Assembly: GCA_030386875.1 (NCBI GenBank)
Contig: CM059560.1
Location: 22,996,683-23,060,682, forward strand
Direction: 5' to 3'
Length of the DNA stretch: 64,000 nucleotides
From: Morinoia aosen
Lineage: Eukaryota > Arthropoda > Malacostraca > Amphipoda > Talitridae
A model generated the notes under the pieces. The model was not told the DNA's origin, did not search any database, and was given only the letters and a program-made list of their open reading frames with translations. The translations under genes were made by a program, and so were the position numbers. This document shows, one piece after another, positions 11,399 to 22,941 of the stretch (its first letter is position 1; every line of letters starts with the position of its first letter).

Positions 11399-11756
11399 CC
11401 CTTAGACTGGATACAACTCTCGTATCTAGGGAAATGAGCATTCCCACGAGGAAGATGCGAGGCCCTGAGCTGTAGGTTACATTTGTTTAAATACAACAGA
11501 TTTTCAATTTTGTTATGGACAATTTTTGGATTCACTGCTGTTCGGTTTTTCATCACTTGATAATTTTTTCTTCAACTTTTATCTTGTGTCATAAATTTAT
11601 TTCAGTGTTGCTTTTTCTATGCGCAGGGTGTGGGGGACACACATTGTGTATAAATGTTCTACTCTTTTAATTTCATTCTTAATGGTACCTTCCTTCTTCC
11701 TTACTGGGCAACACTTGTGGTTAGGGAGGCATGTATATTAACTAATTAAATCTAAT
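11399..11756 (+). repeat. Diverged SINE-like copy (older subfamily)
   Basis: Nearly full length, with a degraded head (GGATACAACTCTCGTATC) and the older-subfamily insert GCAGGGTGTGGGGGACACAC near 11625. It ends AATTAAATCTAATTT. No clear target duplication remains. Confidence 0.8.
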
Positions 11757-12848
11757 TTGCTGAAGTCATTGTCTCCTATTTTATTGTGCGTTTAGCTAAT
11801 GTGGGGAAAACTTAAGCATGGCAATTTATCACTTCCGTGCCATCCTTCTTGCCCAGCAGCTGATCTTGAGTGTCCAAATCTTAATTAAAGAATTAAATTG
11901 CAATTAATTGAAAATTGATCGTATTCAATTTTTTACTTCGGCAAAGCGCCAAGTTCCTAGAATGAACTCGGGCTGCAAACAACCTGAATGGTGAGTAGCC
12001 TCATACGACACGCGTGTTGGTTGCGGAAGGTGTGCAGATTATTTTCGGGGTTCACAATTCTGGATCATGCGCTATGTATGAAATATTGACGAACGACGTC
12101 AAGGATCCGGGAGTATCATTCATGTTCTCTGCGTATACGTTCACTTATGACTGTTGAGTGGTATAGCGACAGGCTGAACTGAGAAAATGTAAGGAGATAT
12201 TTCCTCCTGAATGACTATGCCTCATTATCTCTAGCGTTTTTGTATTCGGCTCCTCTTTTGATCGGAAATAAAATGAGCACACATTCCTTAGGACAAGTCC
12301 ATTTCAAACTAAAACGGGTTTATTTAAAGTGTAAGAATGTTGTTCCGATTGAAATGATTGAAGAATTACGAGTAAAACCTTAAAACTTTCGTTGCAGTTG
12401 TAGTAGGACCTAATCCGGTACTAGGGCTTCTTTTTAATGGCGTCAGGGTGCTGAAGAGTGAATCTGTTGAAACCATAGTCTGGACTGTAGCTACCAGAGC
12501 TGTTGGACCTAATCAATGAAGTTAATGCTCCAGGCTTGTTGCTGAGAGTTGAGACCATTTGATAGCACGAGTGAGACCCTATTCTAACGTCCTCTTCTCT
12601 GTGGAGCGAATCTGTCAGCATGTTTTTCACTTACAGCATCATCATGATCACCCCATTGGCCCATATTGCTGAATCATTAATGCTTGATTTTGAGCTCTCT
12701 TCTTCTTTTTTTTTTAAATACTGAATTGGCTTCATGATAAGATTTACGGTTGTATGAGTTAATTGTTTTCCTTCATATTACCAATCTACGACTTAATAGT
12801 ATAAACGGTAAAAATTGGAAAGCTAAGTGGCTCATTCCAGGACCAAAA
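11757..12848. other. Unassigned sequence
   Basis: No gene or known repeat seen. The minus-strand ORF 12421-12630 is short and unrecognised. Confidence 0.4.
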
Positions 12849-13413
12849 GTCATATTTCTGTGAGGAACGTGGGTTTATTACGAGACGAAGCAGCATCCAG
12901 AGGTTTTTGCACAACGGCTCATATGTCTGGTGCCATTTACGTTGCTCAAATGAGTTGAAATCTTTGCAACTTGTTCAATTGAAATTAAGATAGTTTCTCA
13001 AACATCGTCCTTTACTCTAGGGTGGTTGCTGGGATGAAAAATTTTCCCTGCTCATTATTTTGTGAAATTATCGTCTCGTAGAGAGGATGCAATTTCCATC
13101 CTGGCTGGCGCTGCCTCTGCTTTCGTGGCTGAGGAGCGCGTGCAACTGACTAGGTGACACATGCCCACAAACGAAGCAGGATTGCGCCCGGGGCTGACTT
13201 ACTGGGCTCGCTCTCGTAAATTTGCACAGCGCGTCTTTATCGGGGCTGTTGATCCAGGCAGAAAAATTTGACTTCTCATTGGTGGAAAGTTTCGTGGAAA
13301 TACGCTCATCACTCGTGAGTTAAACTTGACGTCAGACATAGAAGCCATCTCGTAAAAACCGCTGAATACTGCTTCGTCTCACACTAAACCCACGTTCTTC
13401 ACAGAAATACGAC
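12849..13413. mobile_element. MITE-like element with ~60 bp inverted ends
   Basis: The left end (12849-12907) and right end (13355-13413) are inverted copies of each other. They share GTCRTATTTCTGTGARGAAC, followed by GTGGGTTTA and GAGACGAAGCAG. The interior is GC-richer than the flanks and has no ORF of note. No target duplication could be fixed, so the superfamily is unknown. Confidence 0.65.
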
Positions 13414-15633
13414 GAGAAATGTTCAGCGCCTCGACGCTCTGTGTATCCGATTCCTGGAAAGGCTGCGCGCTTGTATCATCGTTTCTGGGAGATGCTCTCA
13501 TACCGAAATAGGTTTATTTCGTTCATTATCTTGCCTTCACTTCTAGGCTTCTACGAATGTCGATGAAACGTAGAAGCGTTAGTGAGGCATTAGAAACGCG
13601 TAAAACCTGACCTCTGAGACCCTATGAGTGCTATTACTTGATATTCAGGAACTGGCTTCCTTTTAATGATTGATGTAGTAGTTCCACGTTCTTTCTGCTT
13701 CTGTGGGCATGAATATTTACAAATGAATAGAAATTTTTGCAATTTATTGATCATTCGTGTCACCATTATTTTTGTGACTAAATTTTTTGTTTTACGGTGA
13801 AGTTTTGAAGTATACGTCAATTTCAGGTATAGCTTCAGATTTCTTATGATGAGCTTGCTGCTCTACTCATCGTGATTAGAGGAACTTGTGTAAAATTGAA
13901 GATTCTTGAGCCGAAATTTTAGTTTTATTAGAGGAGCTTCGGTTGGAATTAGGAAGTTCTTCTGCAGAAATATCTTTCGGAAGGTCTGAATTTTTTAATT
14001 TCATGACACAAATTCCACTTTTTTTTAGTTTGAAAGGAGGACTTCGTAGGGGCAATGATGAGAATATTACCAAGATGGCTAAAAATTTAAAATTTGGATT
14101 TTGTGGAGTCGAGTTTTATGACGAGAAAGTGTAGTTGTGTATTGTAGTTACATACTTGTAGATGGGGATGAAAAGTTATGTAACTTTGTATATGTAGAGA
14201 AATAGACAGCTTGAAAAATATGCGTCGAGCATAGCAACAGTATTACGCCGTCGGTAGTTACTACCTTGCTGGAACGTCGGTGTTTGTGTTCATAGATTTA
14301 CTTGCACTGATTTGGGAAGTGTTTGTTCTTCAGTAAGAACAGTGCGGAGCGCCAGTCCTCTTGTATGAATATGCTTACACATAGCTAAAATTCTCTAGGT
14401 ATGTTTGCAAGTAAATATCTCAGATTAATTTCCGGCCGTAGTTCAACTGAAATAAAAATTATTTTGAAACTTCACGAAGTTTGAAAATATTTGAAATATT
14501 TCGGAGAAGATAGAAAATAAAAATTGACAGGATTCAGTCGGAAAGAACATTAGCCGCTCTCAAGGTACGTGTTGAACATGACGTGGGCAAGAACGTCTAC
14601 GAGCGTTCAAGATCCCATAACGGCTGCTAAAGGCGCAAGAGATGAGCTGAAGTGTAACGCAGGAAGAAAGATATATTAGAAAAATTAGTTGTCGAGGCTC
14701 GAATTTCTCCTTGAAATATAGGAAGGTTATGGTATGATTTGGGAATATCTCGCGAATACACGGGCGACAACTTCTTTCCCAGGCCACTGTAGTCAAGAGA
14801 TTAGCTAAAGCAACTCTTTTTTCCTGAAACGGATGAGAGAGGGTATGCCTATAAATGATACGTATGTGTATGTATGTTTGGTTAAAAATAATGGCGATAT
14901 TTGTTGATACAAGTTATTTTTTTAACATCTCGATGTTTCTAAAATAATCAATAGTTTCAAGAATAAGAGTTCAGACTGATTACAAATCGTCAAATTTAGA
15001 AAGGATTGTCGGGATGCGTTTCAGTGTTCATTTGCCATTGTCAAGCGGAAAGAGAAGCAGCTGAAGTTGTAATGTTTTCAAATCAGTTGCTGGCTGCTGA
15101 GTGAACGCCTTGAAGTCTGATCCGGTGTACAGGGCCATGATACAGGCCAACTCTTAAGGCTGGCACCCTCGGAAATACAACGTTAAAAAGCTTGAGAATG
15201 CGATGGGTTCCAGTTCTCTGATTGTTGATGGACGGCTTCTGTTACTGAATTAATAGCGCTTCGTAGATTTAATGTCGGCTGTAGTCTGGTTCGTGATGCG
15301 GTACTTTTGTGTTAGCCACTAGTTGCTCCCAGGGGGTTAAAATTCTATTATGTTTTTTTTCATAATTATTTTGAGCCCCAGAACATGACTGCATAGTTAG
15401 TCGTTTAGAAAGGGTGGTAGTTGCTACGTCGATGTACGAGCGCTTATAAGATTCAGAGTCCTCATTGTTGCATTTGTACTAGAACACGGCGTTAGCTTGC
15501 TTGAGCGCTCAAAATTGGCATCTTTCGTTGTTCTTTCAGATTAGGCATTTTTTTTTTTAAACCAAACTTGTATAAAGGAAGGACTGGTCCCCAAATATGT
15601 AAATGTGTATAAATATGTGTGGATAAATAGATT
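13414..15633. other. Unassigned sequence
   Basis: There is no supported gene. A short match to the SINE head (GCTCCCAGGGGGTTAAAAT near 15326) may be a small fragment. The rest shows nothing I can name. Confidence 0.35.
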
Positions 15634-15641
15634 ATGTATAT

Positions 15642-18600
15642 TAAGGTGGAGTTTATTTGAGGGTAAAAAAAGTTGACATTTCTAAGCTCTCATGCTCTGT
15701 AACAAGTCCACTTTGCCTAGAAACGTCACAGCCAAAATTATATATTTAAAAAATAATACTTAGAGAGGTAGTACAGAGCCCTTGAAAATTATGAATTTCA
15801 ATAAAAAACCTACTATTTAGAAATCTCGGGTGTGCTGCTCAAAGACAGATTTCACAGTCACCACTCCGCTCATTGTGGCTGGGTTTGAGCCAACCAATCT
15901 GCCTTTCTGGCGTCGAGGATGGTGCGCCGATGTCCTGCTACCGCTTGAAGAAGAAGTAATAACTGCTCTTTATTCTTTCACTTTATTGAACTGTTGGATA
16001 AGAGCTATCTTCCGCTCCGCATGGTCGTTAACCACTCGAAGAACCATCAATTGCTCTTCGGCAGCTCGGAAACTTTGGTTCACTTCCCAAGAGGATAGAT
16101 CCGCGTCCAGAAAATCTGTGGAAAGACTAAGCTTTTGAAAGAGGCACACAGTGTACGGCAAAGCAAATTAATATAGATGGCTGTTAGCTATGGTCTTGAG
16201 ATCGTAGTCGCAGCGCTTTTCGGGCTTCTCATCTTCATCGACTTCATCACTCCTCATGCTTATCAGAAATCACTTGTTTACTGACAAACTCACTTCTTCA
16301 TCGAATAGCAATAAGCCGACGTTCGCATCCAAGAGACCACAAGTGGCCTTTCAGTTTTTCGGACGGGGCCGCAGAAATGTCAGAATTTGTAGCACTGTAG
16401 TTGAGGAGAGCTTTCATCAGGTTAAGTCGCGGCAAGGAGCTTGGACAGCACCAGGAGCGGTGAACCAGCATTCCACATAAATGAGAACAACAAAGTAGCA
16501 CATCTCCCGTAGGCCTTTCTCTTCCCTTGCTGCCAACTTGAACTTACGCCGGAATTGTCAGACTTTGAAGAAAGCTTTTGACATCCAACAGGCATAATGC
16601 ATTGGGCCACGAGGGACGAAAGTGAACTCCTTGGGAGGGTTCAGCTCCAATAAACAAGATCGTGAGCTCTCGTAGCTCCCGAAAGTTATCTCGAGGTTGA
16701 TGTGATGTTGACTGGCTGTTGGTAAATGTGAGGATGCGCTCGCTTTCTCTGAAATCCGAGGTCGAACCACATCATCTGTCAATCCAGAATTACAGGTAGT
16801 TCAGCCTGGAATCCCAGTCAGCCTGGAATCTCTTGAATAGCAGTATATCGGGCCTGGATGAAACACCCATGCAAGTTTGAATGCAGGCGCAAGAATATGC
16901 TCCATTATATGATGCCGACATGCAAAGTGGAGGAGGTCTCGCCCTAGCTTCTGTTCAATGAAAACACAAGCACCTCCTCGCATTCCAGTGTTAGCTGCCG
17001 TGGTATCGAAACTTAGAGCTGCAAGCCCCCTTGTCATTGACCCCCACTCAGTTAGAGCGTCGACAACAGCTTGGGCATGACTCTCCTCGGCCCCGAAGGG
17101 ATCTTGGGGACTCCTAGAAGCTGACTGACCCCTTGTCCAGAGACCAAGATGGCCAAACGATACACTCGCGAACTCGAGGTCAGGTCTGCAACAAGCTTTC
17201 CATCCCAGTGCACAGTCAGAGGAATGTTGGCCGAAAACTTCTCATGCAGACTTCTTACAAAAGTTGCCCTGGTTTGGATTTTCTCTCTCCTTATTGAATC
17301 CCTGTTAATATTGAACTCAGCTCCTGACGCTCCTGATCGCTTCAGTGATTATAATGGTGGCTTTCCTGTCTGATGCTTGGGTCCGGGCAACAGCAGCAGC
17401 GAAAGTCGGTGTAATGGCGTTTTTCGTGCCTCGAGCCCTTTTTCGGACTGGCAAATTTTGGTTACCTTTGAACACAACTTGATCATCACTGTCTGTGCAT
17501 TCTACTTGGCTATCACTTCCACTGCTGTTTGAGGACAGCACAGCTTTCGAAGTAGAGGCCTGGCACTCCATCAATGACATAAGTTCCTTTTCTCCCCAAG
17601 TTACTTCACCTCGGCTCTTTTCTCCTTCTTTGCCAAAACTAAATCTTGGCATCCCAAGGTCCCACGACGCCCTCTCTCTCGCTGGTGAGGTGAAAATGCC
17701 TGTCCTCTTCAATTTTGATTTTCTACAATGCTTCTGCATGAGCAATATCGAAGAAGTTAACCAGTTCGTCTTTAAATGCATCCTGCTTGCAGGTTTGAGT
17801 TGGAGTCTACCTGTTCTGGAGACGCTTCAGGTGTTGCATTTCTGGGAACAGAGTTTCCAATTTCTCTTTAGACTGCTGTTCTGCTTTAACAGGGATTCGG
17901 GCTTTTCCCACCCAGATGGCTTGAACTCGACGAACAGTCTCAATGGATGCCTCACGAATCGTTTTCTTTTCCTTGTTATGAAGGTTAAAAAATACACCAA
18001 CCACTTCACGATTAGATGGAACTTTGGTACTGCCATTTTAATCAGGTAGATTGCCCGACGAGAAAAATTTCAATTTACGCTCGTGTAGCCATGGAGGGAA
18101 GCAACTAAGTATTAGCTTGATATCTATTTCAATGTTCATTATTAATATACCTAAAGAGAGAAAAAAGAAATAATTAACAAAAAACAAAAAATGCGATTCT
18201 TATATACTAAAATATAACTTTTTTTAAAATAAAAATTCAAAAAAGTGTACCACGGGTTTGTAGAGCATTAAATTCTGCTTTTTGTGATACCAAACTCATG
18301 TACTCCACAACTCAAGGAGCCTTAAATTAACAAGTGAGCATTTTGGAGTGCGAAAAACGGAGTGTACAGGAGAGTGGCAGCAACAAAGCAACTACGATAG
18401 CGTGCGGAGATCGTCACTTGCGAACACCCTGTTTACGACGTGCCTCATAGCACACTAAGCTACTGTCTTTTTTCGCACTGTCTGACACACAGGCTATGCT
18501 AGGTTGCCAGTACAACCAAATAACCATCTCGAATACACGTGTATTTTGTAAAAATTGTTAAATTTTACAAGCGAAGGTATCTTAAAAAATGAAAATGCCT

Positions 18601-18719
18601 TGACTAACCTCTCAATATTCTTCGAATTGCCTTTAAGCTTGAAATTTTTAGGCCTAGTGGACTCTTTTTAGAAGGTGAGAGCACAAAATTTATAAAATTG
18701 AAAAATTAGCTCCACCCTA
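15642..18719 (-). mobile_element. hAT-like DNA transposon, decayed
   Basis: The ends are inverted: TAAGGTGGAGTTTATTT at the left and, read on the minus strand, TAGGGTGGAGCTAATTTTT at the right. The flanks are ATGTATAT (15634-15641) and ATGTATAC (18720-18727), a near-perfect 8 bp target duplication, the length typical of hAT elements. The TIR boundary could shift by one base, which would make the duplication 6-7 bp. The interior holds a broken transposase on the minus strand. A mariner-like derivative inserted immediately beyond the right end. Confidence 0.75.
15835..18036 (-). pseudogene. Broken transposase of the hAT-like element
   Basis: Fragments lie in order on the minus strand. The N-terminal part (about 18036-17317) includes FFDIAHAEALSKIKIEEDRH-like sequence and an acidic/Ser stretch. 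The central part (about 17190-16801) reads LVSGQGVSQLLGVPKIPSG and then LSFDTTAANTGMRGGACVF, followed by LGRDLLHFACRHHIMEHIL. A frameshift follows and the sequence resumes as PDILLFKRFQADWDSRL. A further part holds RGPMHYACWMSKAFF, and the C-terminal end (16161-15970) reads VVNDHAERKIALIQQFN. The FDTTxxNTG and CRHH blocks are the recurring core of a transposon protein family found in many arthropods. I interpret them as equivalents of the hAT second catalytic Asp and C/H motif; this assignment is inference. Several stops and frameshifts show it is dead. The + strand ORFs here, including the 184-codon one at 17495-18049, are antisense shadows. Confidence 0.75.
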
Positions 18720-18726
18720 ATGTATA

Positions 18727-19263
18727 CAGGGTGTTTCAGAACAAGAGGTACAAAATTGTACACCAAGTAGAAAATGGCCAAATATACACCAAATGGCCAA
18801 ATTGCTGTTTATTGTTTTAAAGGATGAAACTGAATTACACAATTACTCGCAATAATTATTTTGAACTTACGTTACAAACACGTCTATTCGAAGAGAGCTT
18901 AGAATAATAAAATTGAGGTTTAGTGATATTTGATAAAATAAATTTATCAAGGAGTTAAGATACACCCATTGAATCTGAGGAAGGTCTCGTGGCCAGAATT
19001 GCAGTTGCTGCTGGTAAGATTTCTGAAATGCCAGACATGTTTCCTATTATCTGGCAGTCGTTAAGCCTAAGATTTGAAAAGTGCATTGATGTCGGTGGAA
19101 CACATTTTGAACACTTTGTTACGTAAATTCAATATAAATTTTACAAGTAATTGTGTTATTAAATTTCATCCTTTAAAACAATAAACACTTGATATTTCAA
19201 AAACTCGAATGGCTATTTTTTACTTGGTGTGCAATTTTGTACCTCTTGTTCTGAAACACCCTG
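18727..19263 (+). mobile_element. Internally deleted mariner-like element
   Basis: It has TA target sites at both ends (18725-18726 and 19264-19265). The ends are long inverted repeats, starting CAGGGTGTTTCAGAACAAG and continuing through GTACAAAATTGTACACC. At 537 bp it is far shorter than an autonomous element, so it would need a transposase supplied in trans. Its only coding remnant is the transposase tail at 18959-19126. Confidence 0.85.
18959..19126 (+). pseudogene. Mariner-like transposase C-terminal remnant (55 codons)
   Basis: This open stretch has no start codon. It reads DTPIESEEGLVARIAVAAG, then a short linker, then RFEKCIDVGGTHFEHFVT and a stop. The ending R-x-x-x-C-I-x-x-x-G-x-HFEH is typical of the C-terminus of insect mariner-like transposases with a DUF4817-type N-terminal helix-turn-helix. 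The DNA-binding and catalytic parts are missing. Confidence 0.75.
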
Positions 19264-19265
19264 TA

Positions 19266-20097
19266 CAATGAAGAAAAATTATTCACCATTTAAAAAAGCT
19301 TCCAATCATCGAAGAGATTGTGTACTATCTCAAATCTTTGAATAAGTTTCTCAAGTATATGAGATATTTAAAAACTCAATGCAGATTCTTTCCCGATGGC
19401 TTGGGCTTATGTTTTTAAAAAATTTGGGAAGTCTACTCTTTTTCTAGAAAGTGTAAAAATTCGGAAAGCAGTGTGCGTAAAGGACATTTTAAAAATAAAT
19501 TGAAAAATTGGTATCATTTTTCTATTGAAGGGTGCTGTTCGCCCCATCCAACTAGAGGGGGCGATAAGTTACACTGGCAATGAGATAGAGCAGTTGTAGA
19601 GACAAAAACCTGGACTTCATTATCAACGAAAATTGACCTCTCTCTTCATCGGATATCAATTCCTTGGATATCTTTTTAATCTAAAAACAAATGCATGTAA
19701 GCTGTGACACGAAAGTAGTTCAAAACTTAGACAAAGCTTCTATCCGTACAACCATCGACATCGATCTTAAGTGACATAGGTGGCGTGTAGCGACTCGGAG
19801 CAATTATATTGAATGATTTAATTGTTCATGTTTTGTTTATTCAGTTATTGAAAATAAAAATTTTGTATTGATAAATAATTAAGAATTACTGTCATTTTGC
19901 TCAGTCACAGTGTTTATGTTTCATCCGATATATTGGTGGCCAGACTAGCAGATCGTAGGATTACGGAAGGTTTTTGTATTTGGGACTATGAATTGAAGAG
20001 AAAATGCTATAAATCTGTGTTTTTACCTGTTACCTGATGTTTGCTCACTGTAGGTTACTCGACTATGCTTTCTGTCCTATTTCTACTGTTTTCTTAA
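19266..20097. other. Unassigned AT-rich sequence
   Basis: No gene. A small GCCCC...GGGGC inverted repeat near 19541-19563 is the only local structure noticed. Confidence 0.4.
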
Positions 20098-20445
20098 AGG
20101 TATTTAATTATTTCATCTATGAGAATTAGCGCTGCCAGGAACAAAACGTGAGGTCCCAATCAGAAAGTGTGGCAGGCCTTCTTGTCGTTGAAATAAAATA
20201 GTTTTTCTGATTTTTTACGCACATTTATTTTTCGGTTCACTACTGCTATTTTCAGCACCTGTTTTTCACATCTTAAATTTTTTTTTTCATTAATTTTTTT
20301 TTCAGTCTTGTTTCTATGTGCAAGAAATCCGGTATAGGATCACTATTGTGAATAGATTGCCCGTTCCCATATTGCCATGCGGAATGGAGCCTTCCTCTTT
20401 CCTTTCTTCAGAATGCATATTATATGATTAGGGAGGCCAACAATT
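20098..20445 (+). repeat. Diverged SINE-like copy
   Basis: It aligns to the family from a decayed head (TTTCATCTATGAGAATTAGCG) to ATTAGGGAGGCCAAC. The position of the older-subfamily insert holds a different sequence, GCAAGAAATCCGGTATAGG. Confidence 0.75.
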
Positions 20446-20639
20446 ATTAATACAATTGCAGCTGCTCCGTGATTTCGGTAATTCAATCTATTTAATTCTT
20501 TCTGTTTTGTGCTTTCCTTGGTTTGTTGAGCCAATCAGTTTTATTGTATCGACTTGGCAATTTATGCTTAGTGATAATTTAAAATATGAAATGTCTCGCA
20601 ATTTTTTTATACCAGCGGCATATAGTTTTGCTTTTTACG

Positions 20640-21005
20640 CCCCTCAGGGGTATACAACTATTGTATCTATGGGAATTGGCGCTCCCAGGGGGACTATGTG
20701 AGGGCCTGAGCTAAAGGTCAGGTAGGCTTCCTTTTTGTTGTAATAAAATAGGTTTTTGTTTTGTTACGGACCATCTTTTTTCGGTTCACTGCTGTCCTGT
20801 TTTTCAGCACCTACTACTTTCTTCTTCAACTTTTTTCTTGTTTCATGAACTTCTTTCCTAGCTTACTGTTTCTGTGCACTTTGTGCATAGATTCCGCGTT
20901 CCCTCAACTCCATACTAAATGGTGCCTTCCTCTTTCCTCTTTCGGAACATCTTTGTCGTGGTTAAGGGAGGCTAAAACTTTCTTATATAATAATAATAAT
21001 AATAA
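20640..21005 (+). repeat. SINE-like copy with (ATA)n tail and 13 bp target duplication
   Basis: Full length, starting CCCCTCAGGGG and ending in a run of ATA/AAT units instead of TAATC. It is flanked by the perfect repeat TTTGCTTTTTACG (20627-20639 and 21006-21018). Together with the copy at 49861-50212 it defines a young subfamily with TTTGTTGTAATAAAATAGG in the middle. Confidence 0.9.
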
Positions 21006-21018
21006 TTTGCTTTTTACG

Positions 21019-22941
21019 TTTACTAATTTATGTAAAAAGTGTGAGGTTTGCTAGTACCAAATCTAATAAATTTCTCTCCTGAGTTATCGTCCAGCGTTTG
21101 GTCTTTTGAAACGAATTTAGGTGAAGTGTGTTTGCTCATCCTTGACTCACTTGCTTTAATGATCGACGTTTCGATTTATCGCATCGCCGTAATTGCAGGC
21201 AGCCAGCCGTCGCCCTTGCAATCGTAATTTACCAGCTACGTTGCCTGCCCACTTCAGGTACTGCAAATGAAATCAGCGATCGCGTTTTTGAGTCCTCCAG
21301 CTCTCACGTCTTTCCATACAATTAGGGAAATTGAATGGGGAACATGCGTTGCCGGTTGTGTAAAAAGATTTAGCCAGAATTTCCTGGTTCGGATTACGGC
21401 CTTGAGACTAATTCATTTTTGCAGTAAATCGTACGAAAGCGGAAGTGGTGAATCCTTGAATTCTGCGGACCAACGTTCATGTCATTAGATAGCTTGTTTA
21501 CTGTCCGTGTTTATGCCGTGCGTGAATGCGCGTTGGTCAGTCCTCAATTCTTTTTTTCTCGTGATTTTGGAGGCATCATGGAAATGTCTCGAAAGCTCAG
21601 AAACGCGTAGCTTTATGCTTACCTCTTCGCTACACTTGTTTGTGTCAAGGTGTGCGCTGAGATGTTCTCAAGCCTGAAGTTTTAATAAGCTCTTAATTAG
21701 ATGAGTTTCCATTTTTTCCTTCTGTATTCCTACTTTGTTACCAATGATGTACTCTTCTGCGTAGACAGATTCTTGCGCGGGATTTTTTTCTAGTGTGTTT
21801 TTTCATTTGTTTCATAAGTGGGTATTTTAGTTTGAAGTGGATACTCGTTTGTTGGTGTAATAGCGCGATGCTTTTTCAGTGTGTCCTATTTCTGATTAAG
21901 TTGCGCCTCTTCTGCGGCCTCTGGGAAGCGAAACATTGACGCTTTGCACCTTCATAATTGGGCCATTTTCTGCACAGTTAGTGATAGTATTTTTTCATTA
22001 AGTGCACCTTAGGTTATTTATGTGCTGTAATTCAAATCCAAATGGTTGAACACGAGTCGGGCACAAATTAAATATGATTGAGCACAAATCAGTCATTTGA
22101 ACACTGCCTCTATATTTGTTGCAAATTATTTGGTATTACTGTTTTTTCCTCGCTTTTTAATTTTTTGTACCAAGAACTTGGTGTGTAGTAAATTTTTTAT
22201 TGTCTCAGATCCTTAGTTGATAATGATACAAACGTTAAATTTTCCGATCAACCTTTTAAGTAAAATGTTCTCATTCAAAGCCTTGATCCTCTCGTCGTAA
22301 TTTTTTCTCAAGCTTTGTGTGAAAATACAAATAATTGTAAAAAAATATTTTACTTCAGCTATTTGACTCTCGAGTCGATTTCATACTCTGCCCTAACTTT
22401 CTCTGAAGGGTTTAATTCGTGATTATCGTGCAACTAATGATGCCGCGATCACTGACTTCTGGGAACTGTACATGACATTTACCGGAGAGATCACTCAATT
22501 TTTCTTCCATTGTAATTTTTCCATTGCATTTGCATCCACTGCAAGTTGAATGTCATGACGATTATAAATATATTTGTATACTAGTTTTATTTTATGCTAA
22601 TATGTTGGCAAGCACGCACTCATTAGTGCACTTTTCCCCTCCCAGGAGGTCGGATGAGGAGGGTTGCTTTTCACTTTGTTTTCGAATCCTGGTGTCTTTT
22701 GGGGCGATGAGTGATTCCTGTTTTTCTGTTCAGCATTCCCTGTTTATATTCCTTTCATTTTACTTTTTCATTGACCTTGAACTGCAGACACTGTTTTAGC
22801 TCGCTGTAGCGGTGTACGCCAGCATAGATTCGGTTTAACTTGGGAAGCGTTTCAGGTGTCACCTGAGGTGTCAGATGTTGGATTTATGTCTGAGTTCCAC
22901 AATTATCGCAATTGAGTCCAAACTGTGTTGAAACCGTGACT
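21019..22941. other. Unassigned sequence
   Basis: I see no supported gene, RNA or repeat. The 91-codon ORF at 22524-22799 (+) has no recognisable domain. Confidence 0.4.

Noticed and set aside
17495-18049. 184-codon + strand ORF, the longest in the window
   Set aside because: It lies antisense to the transposase fragments on the minus strand, which have clear family motifs. The + frame is a shadow.
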